Assembly (NCBI GenBank): GCA_035542775.1
Contig: DATKKX010000328.1
Coordinates: 1-27,541 of the forward strand
Reading direction: 5' to 3'
Source: DATKKX01 sp035542775
GTDB lineage: Bacteria; Planctomycetota; Phycisphaerae; UBA1845; UTPLA1
DNA: 27,541 bases
In this document: piece by piece, positions 1 through 7,302 of the stretch
How positions within the stretch are numbered: the stretch's first letter is position 1
Layout: the number at the start of each line of letters is the position of its first letter
Made by a program: the position numbers and the translations under genes
Notes under the pieces: generated by a model
The model's input: only the letters and a program-made list of their open reading frames with translations
Database searches by the model: none
Told to the model about the DNA's origin: nothing

Positions 1-1067
1 CCGCGCTCATCCGCCAACTCCAATCGCACGCGATCACGATAGCTCTGCAGGCCCGGCTTATGGAGAGATTTCCCCATGCCGCTCTCGATGATGTCCTGGA
101 AACCGCCTAGGCCTGCCCGGCGCAGCACCTCGATCATCCGAGGCTCGGCTTGAATGTCTCCCACGCGGACAAACCCGGCGTGCCGCGGATGCTCGTAATC
201 ATCCGGCAACCGTGGGCAGGACGCCGCATCCGCTGAACATGGCGGAGTGCCTGTCGAGAGGGCTTCCTCCGCGCTGCATCCATCCGTGCCTGCGGACGCC
301 TTCTTCTCGGAACGCCTGAGATAGCCCGCAAAGAACCGCCGGAGATCGTCCTGATCCAGCGGCATCGGGCGAACGCTGTCGCGCAACAATCCGAGTTGAC
401 GGGAGGCCACCTCAGCGGGCAGCGGTGACGGCAAGCCCGTCGGCGGCCGGCGCGTCATGCGTTCCACATCGATCAGATAGAATTCCCAGGCAACACCGTC
501 CGCTTGCCGGGCACTCGGCGCGGCGAAAATATGCTTGGCGTGAATATCCGGCCACACAAACCCGGCCGCCGCAAGCTTGCCGACAAACGCTCCCAACTCG
601 TGGACCAGCCGATCCAGGATGCGCTGATCGGTGTCAGGCGGCCTGGGGAATCCCGGTACCAGCCAGTTTTCCAGCGTATACTGCATGGGCACGGCCTCCA
701 CCAGCAGGAAGGCCGCGATCGGCAACCCCAAGCGCCGTTTCTCGCCGAAGGCCACCCGGCGCATGGCGGGAATATCCGCCCGCGCCAGCTCACCCAGAAT
801 GTGCCACTCCCGCGAGGGCTGCGAGCAACCGCGGCGCAGGCGAAAGAGCGGCCAGAACGCGTGCTTCGGCGGCACCTTGAAAACTCGCTTCAGAAAGAAT
901 CGCCGGCATTGTCCATCGACGTCGATCTCGAGAGGCAGCGTCTCCCGATGATTGTGCCAGCCGATCGCCGCGTCGCCCCGGACCTCCATCATCGCGTCGA
1001 AGTCAGCCAGCCCTGCCGCCTGCAAGGCTGCCTGGTATGCCGGCTCGATTTCGAGAATGGTCTTCAT
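1..1067 (-). CDS. WaaP-like LPS heptose kinase with start of a second kinase domain (partial)
   Basis: The frame has no stop codon down to the left edge, so the C terminus is missing; 355 residues are visible. Residues 1-205 look like a WaaP/RfaP-type lipopolysaccharide core kinase: a beta-3 lysine in FFLK (K60), the REW helix glutamate (E87), VAFGEK (105-110), a catalytic loop WPDIHAKH (D174, with His at D+5 as in E. coli WaaP HRDCYICH) and the metal-binding Asp in FYLID (D200). After a low-complexity linker (about 255-290), residues 300-350 resemble the N terminus of the first domain again (RRAGLGGFQDIIE versus LQAAGLADFDAMME), so a second kinase domain probably continues outside the window. 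The ATG overlaps the stop of the upstream kinase gene (ATGA), implying translational coupling. The predicted role, phosphorylation of LPS inner-core sugar on the cytoplasmic face, is inferred from the family. Confidence 0.8.
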   Translation of the reverse strand, partial: MKTILEIEPAYQAALQAAGLADFDAMMEVRGDAAIGWHNHRETLPLEIDVDGQCRRFFLKRVFKVPPKHAFWPLFRLRRGCSQPSREWHILGELARADIPAMRRVAFGEKRRLGLPIAAFLLVEAVPMQYTLENWLVPGFPRPPDTDQRILDRLVHELGAFVGKLAAAGFVWPDIHAKHIFAAPSARQADGVAWEFYLIDVERMTRRPPTGLPSPLPAEVASRQLGLLRDSVRPMPLDQDDLRRFFAGYLRRSEKKASAGTDGCSAEEALSTGTPPCSADAASCPRLPDDYEHPRHAGFVRVGDIQAEPRMIEVLRRAGLGGFQDIIESGMGKSLHKPGLQSYRDRVRLELADER

Positions 1068-1867
1068 GCCGTCGGGTACGTGTCCTTGGCGCCGCGGTCC
1101 CGCAGTATCGTCCAAACGATGGCATGATGCTCCCGGGTAAGTCTCGCAACCCCGAAATAGCATCTCAGCCAGCGCGTTCGTTCTCGCGCCGTCATACTGA
1201 TCATCGCCTGTTTTGCGAGACTGGACAAGTCGCGGAGTTGTCCGTGGGCGGCATACACGCGGCACGCCCGCAGCCCTCCGCGAGAGGAGTCGATCACGCA
1301 GATACGCGGCTGCGCGGAGCCGCCCTCGACAACCAGCAGGTTACGCCACTGCAAGTCCACGTGATAGAAACCCGCGGCATGCATCTGCGCCACCAGGCAC
1401 GCTGTTTCCGAGAGCAGATACTGGCGCAGCTCGTCGTCCCCGGCAGCTCGCGGATCGGGCCACTGAGCGGCGACAAACTCATCCAGCGGCACGGCGCCGG
1501 GGATGCCGCGCGCCAGGATGAACGCATCCGACAGCCGCCAGCCTCGCCGCCGGCTGCCGTAGGCAATCACGTCCGGCACGCACACCGTACACTCCTCCCG
1601 GAGGATGCGGTAATTCCTCGCCTCGATGGAGGCCTTGTCACGCCGGAAGCCGTGCCGCCACTGGGCCCCGGCGTACCGGTACCGCTTCAGGTAGAGCGCG
1701 TCCGGGCATGCCGGGCCGCAGGCCGGGATGCGAAGCGTCTCCGTAGTGCCGGATCGGGCCAGCATTTCGCCCAGGCGGCACGAGATGTAATCGGCGTAGC
1801 ATCGCAGACCGAGTGATTCCAGAACCGGCACGAACTGGGGCTCGACGATTGTCAGCTTGATTCCCAT
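1064..1867 (-). CDS. Lipopolysaccharide kinase (Kdo/WaaP/InaA family)
   Basis: A 267-residue protein kinase-like enzyme of the LPS kinase family, expected to phosphorylate Kdo or heptose in the LPS core using ATP. Visible kinase landmarks are the ATP-anchoring lysine in LYLKRY (K61), the alphaC glutamate in SIEARN (E82), the catalytic loop FYHVDLQWRNLL (H169, D171, N176) and the metal Asp in VIDSS (D193). The frame is open to 1945, but that start would overlap the preceding gene by about 50 bp and adds an Arg-rich stretch. I chose the ATG at 1867, which begins MGIKLTIVEP and leaves a 28 bp gap. No strong Shine-Dalgarno is visible there, so the start is moderately secure. It sits in the middle of three consecutive kinase genes and its stop overlaps the start of the next (ATGA). 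Confidence 0.85.
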   Translation of the reverse strand: MGIKLTIVEPQFVPVLESLGLRCYADYISCRLGEMLARSGTTETLRIPACGPACPDALYLKRYRYAGAQWRHGFRRDKASIEARNYRILREECTVCVPDVIAYGSRRRGWRLSDAFILARGIPGAVPLDEFVAAQWPDPRAAGDDELRQYLLSETACLVAQMHAAGFYHVDLQWRNLLVVEGGSAQPRICVIDSSRGGLRACRVYAAHGQLRDLSSLAKQAMISMTARERTRWLRCYFGVARLTREHHAIVWTILRDRGAKDTYPTA

Positions 1868-1895
1868 TGACCGCCGACGGCGTGCGCCTCCATCC

Positions 1896-2777
1896 TCACA
1901 ACCCGCTCGCGTCCTCCGACGCCAGCACCGGTGGGTCAAAGACATAGCTCCGCTGAAGTCGTTGCCACTCCGACGCGTGAAACAGGTTGGACCTCGCCTG
2001 TACGCGCCGCAGCCACTGCCGGTCCTGCGGGCTGAGCCGCGGTGTATCCAGGTACGTCAGCAGGAACCGCATCTGGTCGGCCTTCGAGCAAAAGTCCGGC
2101 GCCAGCGCCCCCATCGCGGCAAGGTCCGACACGATGCTGTCCTGACGGCGCTGCGACATGCGGATTCGCTTTCCCACCGACGCGTCCAGAAAATAAAACT
2201 CGAAACGGCTGTCCGGCAGCAGCCTGATCAGCACGTTCCTCCAGAACAGATCGCGGTGAACGAATCCGGCGTCATGCATGTGCCTCACCTGCCGCGCCAG
2301 CGACGTGAGTATCTCCCGTCGACTCTGGCAGGCCTGAACCGAGTCGCGACGGTCGCCGAAGGTCTTGATGAACGACGACAAGGGTACCGCGTCGGGCACG
2401 GCCTCGGTGATGAGAAAGCAGCTCCGCACAAAATGAGCCACCCTCCGTTCCCCGAACGCGATCGGTCGGACCGCCTGAATGCCGAGTTGCCGCATGAGCC
2501 GCAATGCGTGAAACTCGCTCCTCGCACGACTGGCGCTGAAGAAGGTCCCGCGGAAGGTGCCGCGCAGACGGTGGTTCCATCGGGGATAGTGATAGCGCTT
2601 GAGGAAGACCGAGGAGGAGGCAAAAGGCAAATCGCACCAGATCGTGTCGCTGGTCCGGCTCCAGGCCGCAAGCCGGTCACCCACGCAGGCCAGCACGTTC
2701 GTCACACTGTCCAGCCGGGCTCGCTGCAACTGGTAGCGAAACGGCGTGTCGATCCAGATGAAATCGTGCGTGAACAT
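1896..2777 (-). CDS. Lipopolysaccharide kinase (Kdo/WaaP/InaA family)
   Basis: A 293-residue LPS kinase-family protein. Landmarks in order: FLKRYHY (K60, ATP-binding lysine), SRARSEFHALR (E88, alphaC), IQAVRPIAFGERR (hinge-side segment, 100-112), HDAGFVHRDLFWRNVLI (H174, D176, N181, catalytic loop) and FYFLDAS (D198, metal binding). The canonical HRD..N loop differs from the WaaP-like loop of the kinase at the left edge, so the copies are probably not redundant and may act on different sugars or positions. It starts 30 bp after the heptosyltransferase stop on the same strand. That spacing and the shared pathway argue for one operon in which the core is first glycosylated and then phosphorylated. 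The substrate (Kdo versus heptose) cannot be decided from sequence. Confidence 0.88.
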   Translation of the reverse strand: MFTHDFIWIDTPFRYQLQRARLDSVTNVLACVGDRLAAWSRTSDTIWCDLPFASSSVFLKRYHYPRWNHRLRGTFRGTFFSASRARSEFHALRLMRQLGIQAVRPIAFGERRVAHFVRSCFLITEAVPDAVPLSSFIKTFGDRRDSVQACQSRREILTSLARQVRHMHDAGFVHRDLFWRNVLIRLLPDSRFEFYFLDASVGKRIRMSQRRQDSIVSDLAAMGALAPDFCSKADQMRFLLTYLDTPRLSPQDRQWLRRVQARSNLFHASEWQRLQRSYVFDPPVLASEDASGL

Positions 2778-2807
2778 GCTTTGCTTTATCGCCGTGCCGG
2801 CCCCGGG

Positions 2808-3896
2808 CTAGCGGGACCCTGATGCCACTGCCGCGCCCGCCGCCAACAACTCCGCCACCTTCTCCAAGACCGCCTCCGGTTTCAACTGCCGCATGCAGTT
2901 GTGGTGTCCCAGCGGGCAAGTCCGTTCCATGCAGGGCTGGCACTCCAAATCCAATGAGACAATCCGTTCCTTCGCGAACCGCGTATCCGTCCACGCCGGA
3001 TCGCTTGAACCAAATACCGTCACCACCGGCACATCGAACGCCGCTGCGAAATGCCGCGGCCCGGTGTCATTCGTGATTAACAGATCGCATCGCCGGATCA
3101 GCGCCTTGAGCGGCCCCAGCCCCAAGGGCGGATCAACGAACACGTCAATCGGCTGCCGCGCCGCCGCCTTCAGCCGATCGGCAATCTCCCGCTCTTTGGG
3201 CCCCAGCGACGCCACCACCCTGGCGCCATACCGCTCGACCAGCGCATCCGACACCGCGGCGTACGACTCCGCCGGCCAGCACTTCGCTGACCCGTAGTTC
3301 GCCCCGGGATTCAACGCCACCAGCGGCCGCCCGCGGAGCGCTCGGCTCTCAGCACTTTCCCCCAGCCGGGCATCGATCGCCGCCTCATCCGCCGGCAATG
3401 TCGCCAGCGTCAGCCGATCGCCGGGATCATCACAGCCCACGTGCCGGGCAAGATCGTTGTAGTAATCCAGCGCCGGAACGGGGACATACTGCCGACCGTC
3501 CTTCGGCGGCGTCAGACGATCAGTCAGCAGCCACCCCCTGCCGTCCCGGTCATACCCGACTCGCCGTCGTACACTCGCCAGCCTGGCCACCATCGCCGAT
3601 CGAAACGAATTGGTGAACAGCACCGCCAGGTCAAACCGCTCTCGCCGCAGTTGACGCACCAGCCCGGCGAGCCTGAGCAGGCTGTTCTGCGCCGCCCCGG
3701 CGGGCCAGAAGGCCATCTCATCGCCGAGCCCGGCCCCCGCCAGCACGTCCGCCACGTATGGCCGCATCAAATGAACGGTGCGGGCCTTGGCGAACCGCTG
3801 CCGAATGGCGCGCATCGCCGCCGTAGCCATGACCACGTCGCCCACCCAGTTGGGCACAAAGACGAGGATCCGCGAAACATCGTCCAAAACGGGCAT
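2808..3896 (-). CDS. waaF: ADP-heptose:LPS heptosyltransferase II (glycosyltransferase family 9)
   Basis: A 362-residue GT9 enzyme that transfers L-glycero-D-manno-heptose from ADP-heptose to the LPS inner core at the cytoplasmic face of the inner membrane. Family signatures are the N-terminal acceptor-domain motif VPNWVGDVVMATAAMRAI (14-31), the nucleotide-sugar domain LVALNPGANYGSAKCWP (192-208), ITNDTGPRHFAAAFDVPVV (274-292), FGSSDPAWT (295-303) and the Cys-rich tail CQPCMERTCPLGHHNCM (319-335), which is characteristic of the WaaF subfamily. The frame is open to 4043, but the extra 49 residues are unlike the family; the ATG at 3896 begins MPVLDDVSRILVFVPNWVGD as expected. A promoter-like TTGTCG-17-TAGACT lies just upstream. 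The three kinase genes follow with short gaps. Confidence 0.92.
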   Translation of the reverse strand: MPVLDDVSRILVFVPNWVGDVVMATAAMRAIRQRFAKARTVHLMRPYVADVLAGAGLGDEMAFWPAGAAQNSLLRLAGLVRQLRRERFDLAVLFTNSFRSAMVARLASVRRRVGYDRDGRGWLLTDRLTPPKDGRQYVPVPALDYYNDLARHVGCDDPGDRLTLATLPADEAAIDARLGESAESRALRGRPLVALNPGANYGSAKCWPAESYAAVSDALVERYGARVVASLGPKEREIADRLKAAARQPIDVFVDPPLGLGPLKALIRRCDLLITNDTGPRHFAAAFDVPVVTVFGSSDPAWTDTRFAKERIVSLDLECQPCMERTCPLGHHNCMRQLKPEAVLEKVAELLAAGAAVASGSR

Positions 3897-3912
3897 CCCT
3901 TGCACGGAGCGT

Positions 3913-3941
3913 AGTCTAGCCCGGCGCGTCCGTGACGACAA
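3913..3941 (-). promoter_or_regulatory. Candidate sigma70-like promoter of the waaF-kinase operon
   Basis: On the minus strand TTGTCG (3941-3936) and TAGACT (3918-3913) are separated by 17 bp and lie 17-45 bp before the waaF ATG. This would give a very short leader of about 10 nt. The -35 box matches consensus at four of six positions. The promoter lies between waaF and the DUF1571 gene, so the LPS genes could be transcribed independently of DUF1571. This is pattern matching only. Confidence 0.35.
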
Positions 3942-4023
3942 TGAAGACCGCCCGCCACTCGCAGGACACAGATGGGCGGACTTGTCGACGCTGATTTCGC
4001 GGAAGAGGCCCTGAAAGCCACTC

Positions 4024-5019
4024 TCAATTGCCCGTTGCTGCAAAGTCCTGATCGGTCAGGCCGACGTTGAATCTGATGTTGGTCGTGACGTATCGTTCGA
4101 CCAGTTCCGTCCCGGCCTCGTCGGCGTACATTGTGCAGCAGGTCGGCAGGAGGTACTCCTGGTCCACGTCGACCACGAGTAGTTCATCCTCATATGCGCC
4201 AGTTCCATCGCTGGCAACCGGTCGCCGCTCGACGACATAGGTGGGCCGTCCGTCGACCGTACCCTCACCGACGTACCGCATGCTGTATTCCGTATGGTGA
4301 GAGATCGGTCGGCAACCCTTGAGGACTAACCGCATGGTGTTGGCGAAGCCGAAATCGTCGATCGGGTGGCGGCTGGCCAGCTTGGCTTCGGGATCGTCGA
4401 CCGGACACAGCACGCGATCCAACAGCAGCCGGGCGACAGCGCCGGCGGGCTCGACCAGGGCAAGCTTCTCGCCGTGCTTGCCGGTCCACCTTCCTTCAAC
4501 GTAAGTGGCCCGCCGGGCCTGGTCCGCGTTCCTGGTCCACAGCATGTCGACGCTGAAGGGGTTCTCTCGAAGTCTGACCTGCATGACCTGTTCGGGCATC
4601 AGATGCCCGTCGATCCGTTCCTGCTTCGTAAACGTGCAATCGTAATCGGTCGCGTTTCGCTCGTAGCGTTCGGCGGCAGAGTGGAAGAAGGCCGTCGGGT
4701 CCGTCTTGATCAGTGCTCGCAGTCGGTCGGGAGACAGCGCAGGCAGTCCGCCCGCCGAGCGCTGTGCGTTCAGGTTGGTCAAACGCTGCTCGCTGCGAAT
4801 GTCCTGGAAAGTACCCTCTGTAGCCGCGAGTCGCTCCCATTGAAGGCAGAAAGTCACGGCCAATAACAGGCCGACAAAAGCATATGCCTTTCGCCCCGTC
4901 AGCCACCGTCCCCTGCTGGTCCAGATGGCGGGTCCCCGGTCGTTTGCGTTCCGTGTCACGTTTGTTTCCGGATCTTGCTCACGGGCGTCCGCGGCAGTCC
5001 TGACTTGCGGCGCTCCCAC
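4024..5019 (-). CDS. DUF1571 domain protein, membrane anchored
   Basis: A 331-residue protein with an Arg/Lys-rich N terminus, one hydrophobic segment (about 45-61, AYAFVGLLLAVTFCLQW) acting as signal anchor or uncleaved signal, and a periplasm-facing DUF1571 domain (about 110-320). Recognisable pieces are YDCTFTKQERIDGHLMPEQVMQVRLRE split over 129-155, a region with FSVDMLW, and a YVEGRWTGK strand; these match my recollection of the family, which is common in planctomycetes and has no assigned function. The fold is probably a lipoprotein-carrier-like beta sheet (inference). The start taken is GTG at 5019, preceded by GGAGAAAG; a later in-frame GTG near 4959 is also possible. It lies between lnt and waaF on the same strand, which suggests an envelope-related role. 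Confidence 0.75.
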   Translation of the reverse strand: MGAPQVRTAADAREQDPETNVTRNANDRGPAIWTSRGRWLTGRKAYAFVGLLLAVTFCLQWERLAATEGTFQDIRSEQRLTNLNAQRSAGGLPALSPDRLRALIKTDPTAFFHSAAERYERNATDYDCTFTKQERIDGHLMPEQVMQVRLRENPFSVDMLWTRNADQARRATYVEGRWTGKHGEKLALVEPAGAVARLLLDRVLCPVDDPEAKLASRHPIDDFGFANTMRLVLKGCRPISHHTEYSMRYVGEGTVDGRPTYVVERRPVASDGTGAYEDELLVVDVDQEYLLPTCCTMYADEAGTELVERYVTTNIRFNVGLTDQDFAATGN

Positions 5020-5196
5020 CTTTCTCCGCGAGAGCTTTCTCGCACAGCAACTCGACGCGTAGACGTCGGGAGATCATAGGACCACGACCGGGCACGACCG
5101 CGAAGCCCGGTGACATGCCGGGGGCCGCGGCATTCGCAGGCTTCGTAAAGAAGGGAGGTTCTCTCGATGAGCGTATCAAGCTCGCCGGCGATGAGG

Positions 5197-6741
5197 TTAT
5201 CCTCTGATCCCCCGGCAGCCGATCCGGCGCTTGATGCGGCCATGCCACTCGGCGACTGTCAGCCAGGCGATGATGACGACAAAGCCGATGCCGACTGCCG
5301 GGGCGAGCAGATGCCCCCCGCGGACAAAGGCCGTTTGTACCGACAAGCGATAGACATCACCGAGAACAATGCCCGGGCCGTCGTCCTGCGTCCGGCAGGC
5401 CGTGACGCGGCCGGTCGCGTCGATGATCTGCGAGATGCCCGCTCCGTTGGCACGCACCGCACAGCGGCGCAGCTCGATGGAGCGAAAGGCGGCCATATCG
5501 GCGTGTTGCCACCGCTCCTGGGCGGGCCAGGTCTGGTCATCCATGTTGGGCACCAGCAGGACCTCGGCCCCGGCTTCCACCGCCCGCCGTGGTATGTCGG
5601 TGAACAGGCCGTCGAAACAAACGTACGTACCGACGGTGCCGTATTCCGTCGGTGTGACCGACTGGGTGCGGCCGGGCACTCCGTCGCGGCAGAACGGCAA
5701 CGGCACCAGCTTGGGCTGCTCGCCCAGAATCCGGCCGTCCGAGCCGATCAGCATGGCGACGTTATTGAAATCACAGGCAGCGTCACACGGGGCACTGGTG
5801 TGCGCGCCGACACAGATGATTGTACGGCAGGTGCTGGCAAGGGCCGCTAGAGCGCGAACCACCGCATGATTTTCCGCGGCGGGTCCGGCAATCGTGTGCT
5901 CCGGCAGCACTACCAGGCGAGGCCGCGACGGATCATCGACGGCCTGCTGGGCCAGATCGCGAGACATGGCGGCGTTCGAACCGGCGACCTGAATGCAGGC
6001 GGAGCGAATGCGCGGCAGTCCGGAGTAGTCGCCCGGCTGCGATATGGCCGCCAGCGCCAGCACCGCCGCTATCGACGCGACCGCCGGCACACAATCGCGC
6101 CAGCTTCGCCGTGTAATTCCCCAGGCAATGGTGGCGTTGACCAGCACGATCAGGAACGAGACGCCGTACACGCCGCCGATGCTGGCGATCTGGGCGATCC
6201 AGTGATTCTCCGACTGGCTGTACCCCAGCGCCAGAAAGGGAAAACGCAATTGCGCGAATCCCTCGCAGCGCAGGTACTCCTGCCCGACAAACGCCAGCGG
6301 CAGGGCCCATAGCATCGCGGTGGGCGAGAAGCGGTCCATCAGCAATCGGGCCACCCGGAAGGTTGACCCCATCCACACCGCGAGCACGATGATCGCCACG
6401 GCGGCGAGGGGCCCGTGCACGCTGAGCAGCCAAGCCGCGCCCGTCCCGTAGAAAACCAGCCCCAAGCCCATGCCGTATAGCCAAGCGCCCCCGGCCGATG
6501 CTGTCGGAAGCATGACCAGCCACGGCACCAGCGCCATCCACGCCAGCCAGTGGGCGTTCACCGGCCAATAGCAGCCCGACATCATCAAGCCGGACAACGT
6601 CGTGGCCAGACAGCATCGCGTGACGGAGGGATACGCCTCGGAACGACTAACCGCCAGAGCGCCGCGCGTGCGCACCTCGGAGACCGGCAGTGCAGAGACG
6701 AGCACTCCTTCCAAGGTGTTGTCGGTTGGCAGACAGGTCAT
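5197..6741 (-). CDS. lnt: Apolipoprotein N-acyltransferase-like protein (divergent active site)
   Basis: A 514-residue integral membrane protein of the Lnt family, which adds the third acyl chain to lipoproteins at the periplasmic face. Hydrophobic segments occupy about 45-230 and 480-498, and a nitrilase-like domain spans about 240-475. The catalytic triad is recognisable: E281 (VVLPEHT), K344 (EQPKLVP) and C375 (TYVCFDGLF). The membrane-domain signature YLRCEGFAQLRFPFLALGYS (156-175) and the IGGVYGVSFLIVLVNA region are typical. Oddities are that the usual LVPFGE is LVPLPF, so the glutamate equivalent to E. coli E343 is absent, and the C-x-E after the nucleophile is C-F-D. The frame is open to 6972, but the ATG at 6741 is chosen because GGAGGGG sits 9 bp upstream. 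It is the first gene of a minus-strand envelope block. Activity as a true Lnt is uncertain. Confidence 0.85.
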   Translation of the reverse strand: MTCLPTDNTLEGVLVSALPVSEVRTRGALAVSRSEAYPSVTRCCLATTLSGLMMSGCYWPVNAHWLAWMALVPWLVMLPTASAGGAWLYGMGLGLVFYGTGAAWLLSVHGPLAAVAIIVLAVWMGSTFRVARLLMDRFSPTAMLWALPLAFVGQEYLRCEGFAQLRFPFLALGYSQSENHWIAQIASIGGVYGVSFLIVLVNATIAWGITRRSWRDCVPAVASIAAVLALAAISQPGDYSGLPRIRSACIQVAGSNAAMSRDLAQQAVDDPSRPRLVVLPEHTIAGPAAENHAVVRALAALASTCRTIICVGAHTSAPCDAACDFNNVAMLIGSDGRILGEQPKLVPLPFCRDGVPGRTQSVTPTEYGTVGTYVCFDGLFTDIPRRAVEAGAEVLLVPNMDDQTWPAQERWQHADMAAFRSIELRRCAVRANGAGISQIIDATGRVTACRTQDDGPGIVLGDVYRLSVQTAFVRGGHLLAPAVGIGFVVIIAWLTVAEWHGRIKRRIGCRGIRG

Positions 6742-6932
6742 CGGCAAATCCCCTCCGGCAATGGTCAATGCGAGGGCAACCGCATGTTCCAGCGACCGCC
6801 CCCGCCGATCCGCCCCCGCCGCGCCTCGATCAGAGCCCGACCGGAAGGGAGGGGCATCTCGGGAGTCGTTCCCTCCACCGCCGAAGCTCATCGGGAACAT
6901 GCAATTGCTCAATAGTTTACGCCAGCGCGATC

Positions 6933-6947
6933 TTGTGCGCTGCACAA
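6933..6947. promoter_or_regulatory. Inverted repeat TTGTGC-GCT-GCACAA in the lnt/asnB divergent region
   Basis: A perfect 6 bp dyad with a 3 bp centre, lying about 190 bp upstream of the lnt ATG and 355 bp upstream of the asnB ATG. It overlaps a second dyad, CAGCGC (6923-6928) / GCGCTG (6937-6942). The size and symmetry fit a dimeric repressor site, but no regulator is known; chance is possible in GC-rich DNA. The remainder of the 6742-7302 gap holds no convincing gene. Confidence 0.25.
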
Positions 6948-7171
6948 ATCCGAGGTTGTCCCGGCCGAACAACAGCCCTGTTCGGATTCGCTACATCATC
7001 TGTCGCACCGGCCGGGCGCACGCGACCGAAACCAGGTGCGGCCGCTGGACCTATCGGCGCGCCGGCGGCGGTCTCATGAGGCGGCGGAATCAGGACGCTC
7101 TGCCTCCTTGCTTTCGCAGCAATTCCGAGCGGCCGCCCTGAAAATCCGGGGATTCGCCCGGTTCTGATCTC

Positions 7172-7201
7172 CTGTCGCGAGGCATTGAACTCACCTAGAC
7201 T
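7172..7201 (+). promoter_or_regulatory. Weak candidate promoter for the asparagine synthetase gene
   Basis: CTGTCG (7172-7177) and TAGACT (7196-7201) are separated by 18 bp, similar in spelling to the boxes before waaF on the other strand. Transcription would start near 7208, leaving a leader of about 95 nt. The -35 box is poor. Confidence 0.22.
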
Positions 7202-7302
7202 CTCTTGATTGAGATCGGCTTCCAGTGGCACCGCCCCCTGTGGCCGGCACGGAGCCAGCGAAGCCGGATCACCCGCGCCCTCGGAAAGGAGCGCTGCCAA
7301 CC

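Noticed and set aside
1857..2822. Plus-strand open frame opposite the LPS kinase
   Set aside because: Arg/Pro/Gln-rich translation without motifs, fully antisense to a kinase with all catalytic residues.
4956..5243. 95-codon minus-strand frame between lnt and DUF1571
   Set aside because: It overlaps the lnt end out of frame and has no ribosome binding site or family resemblance.
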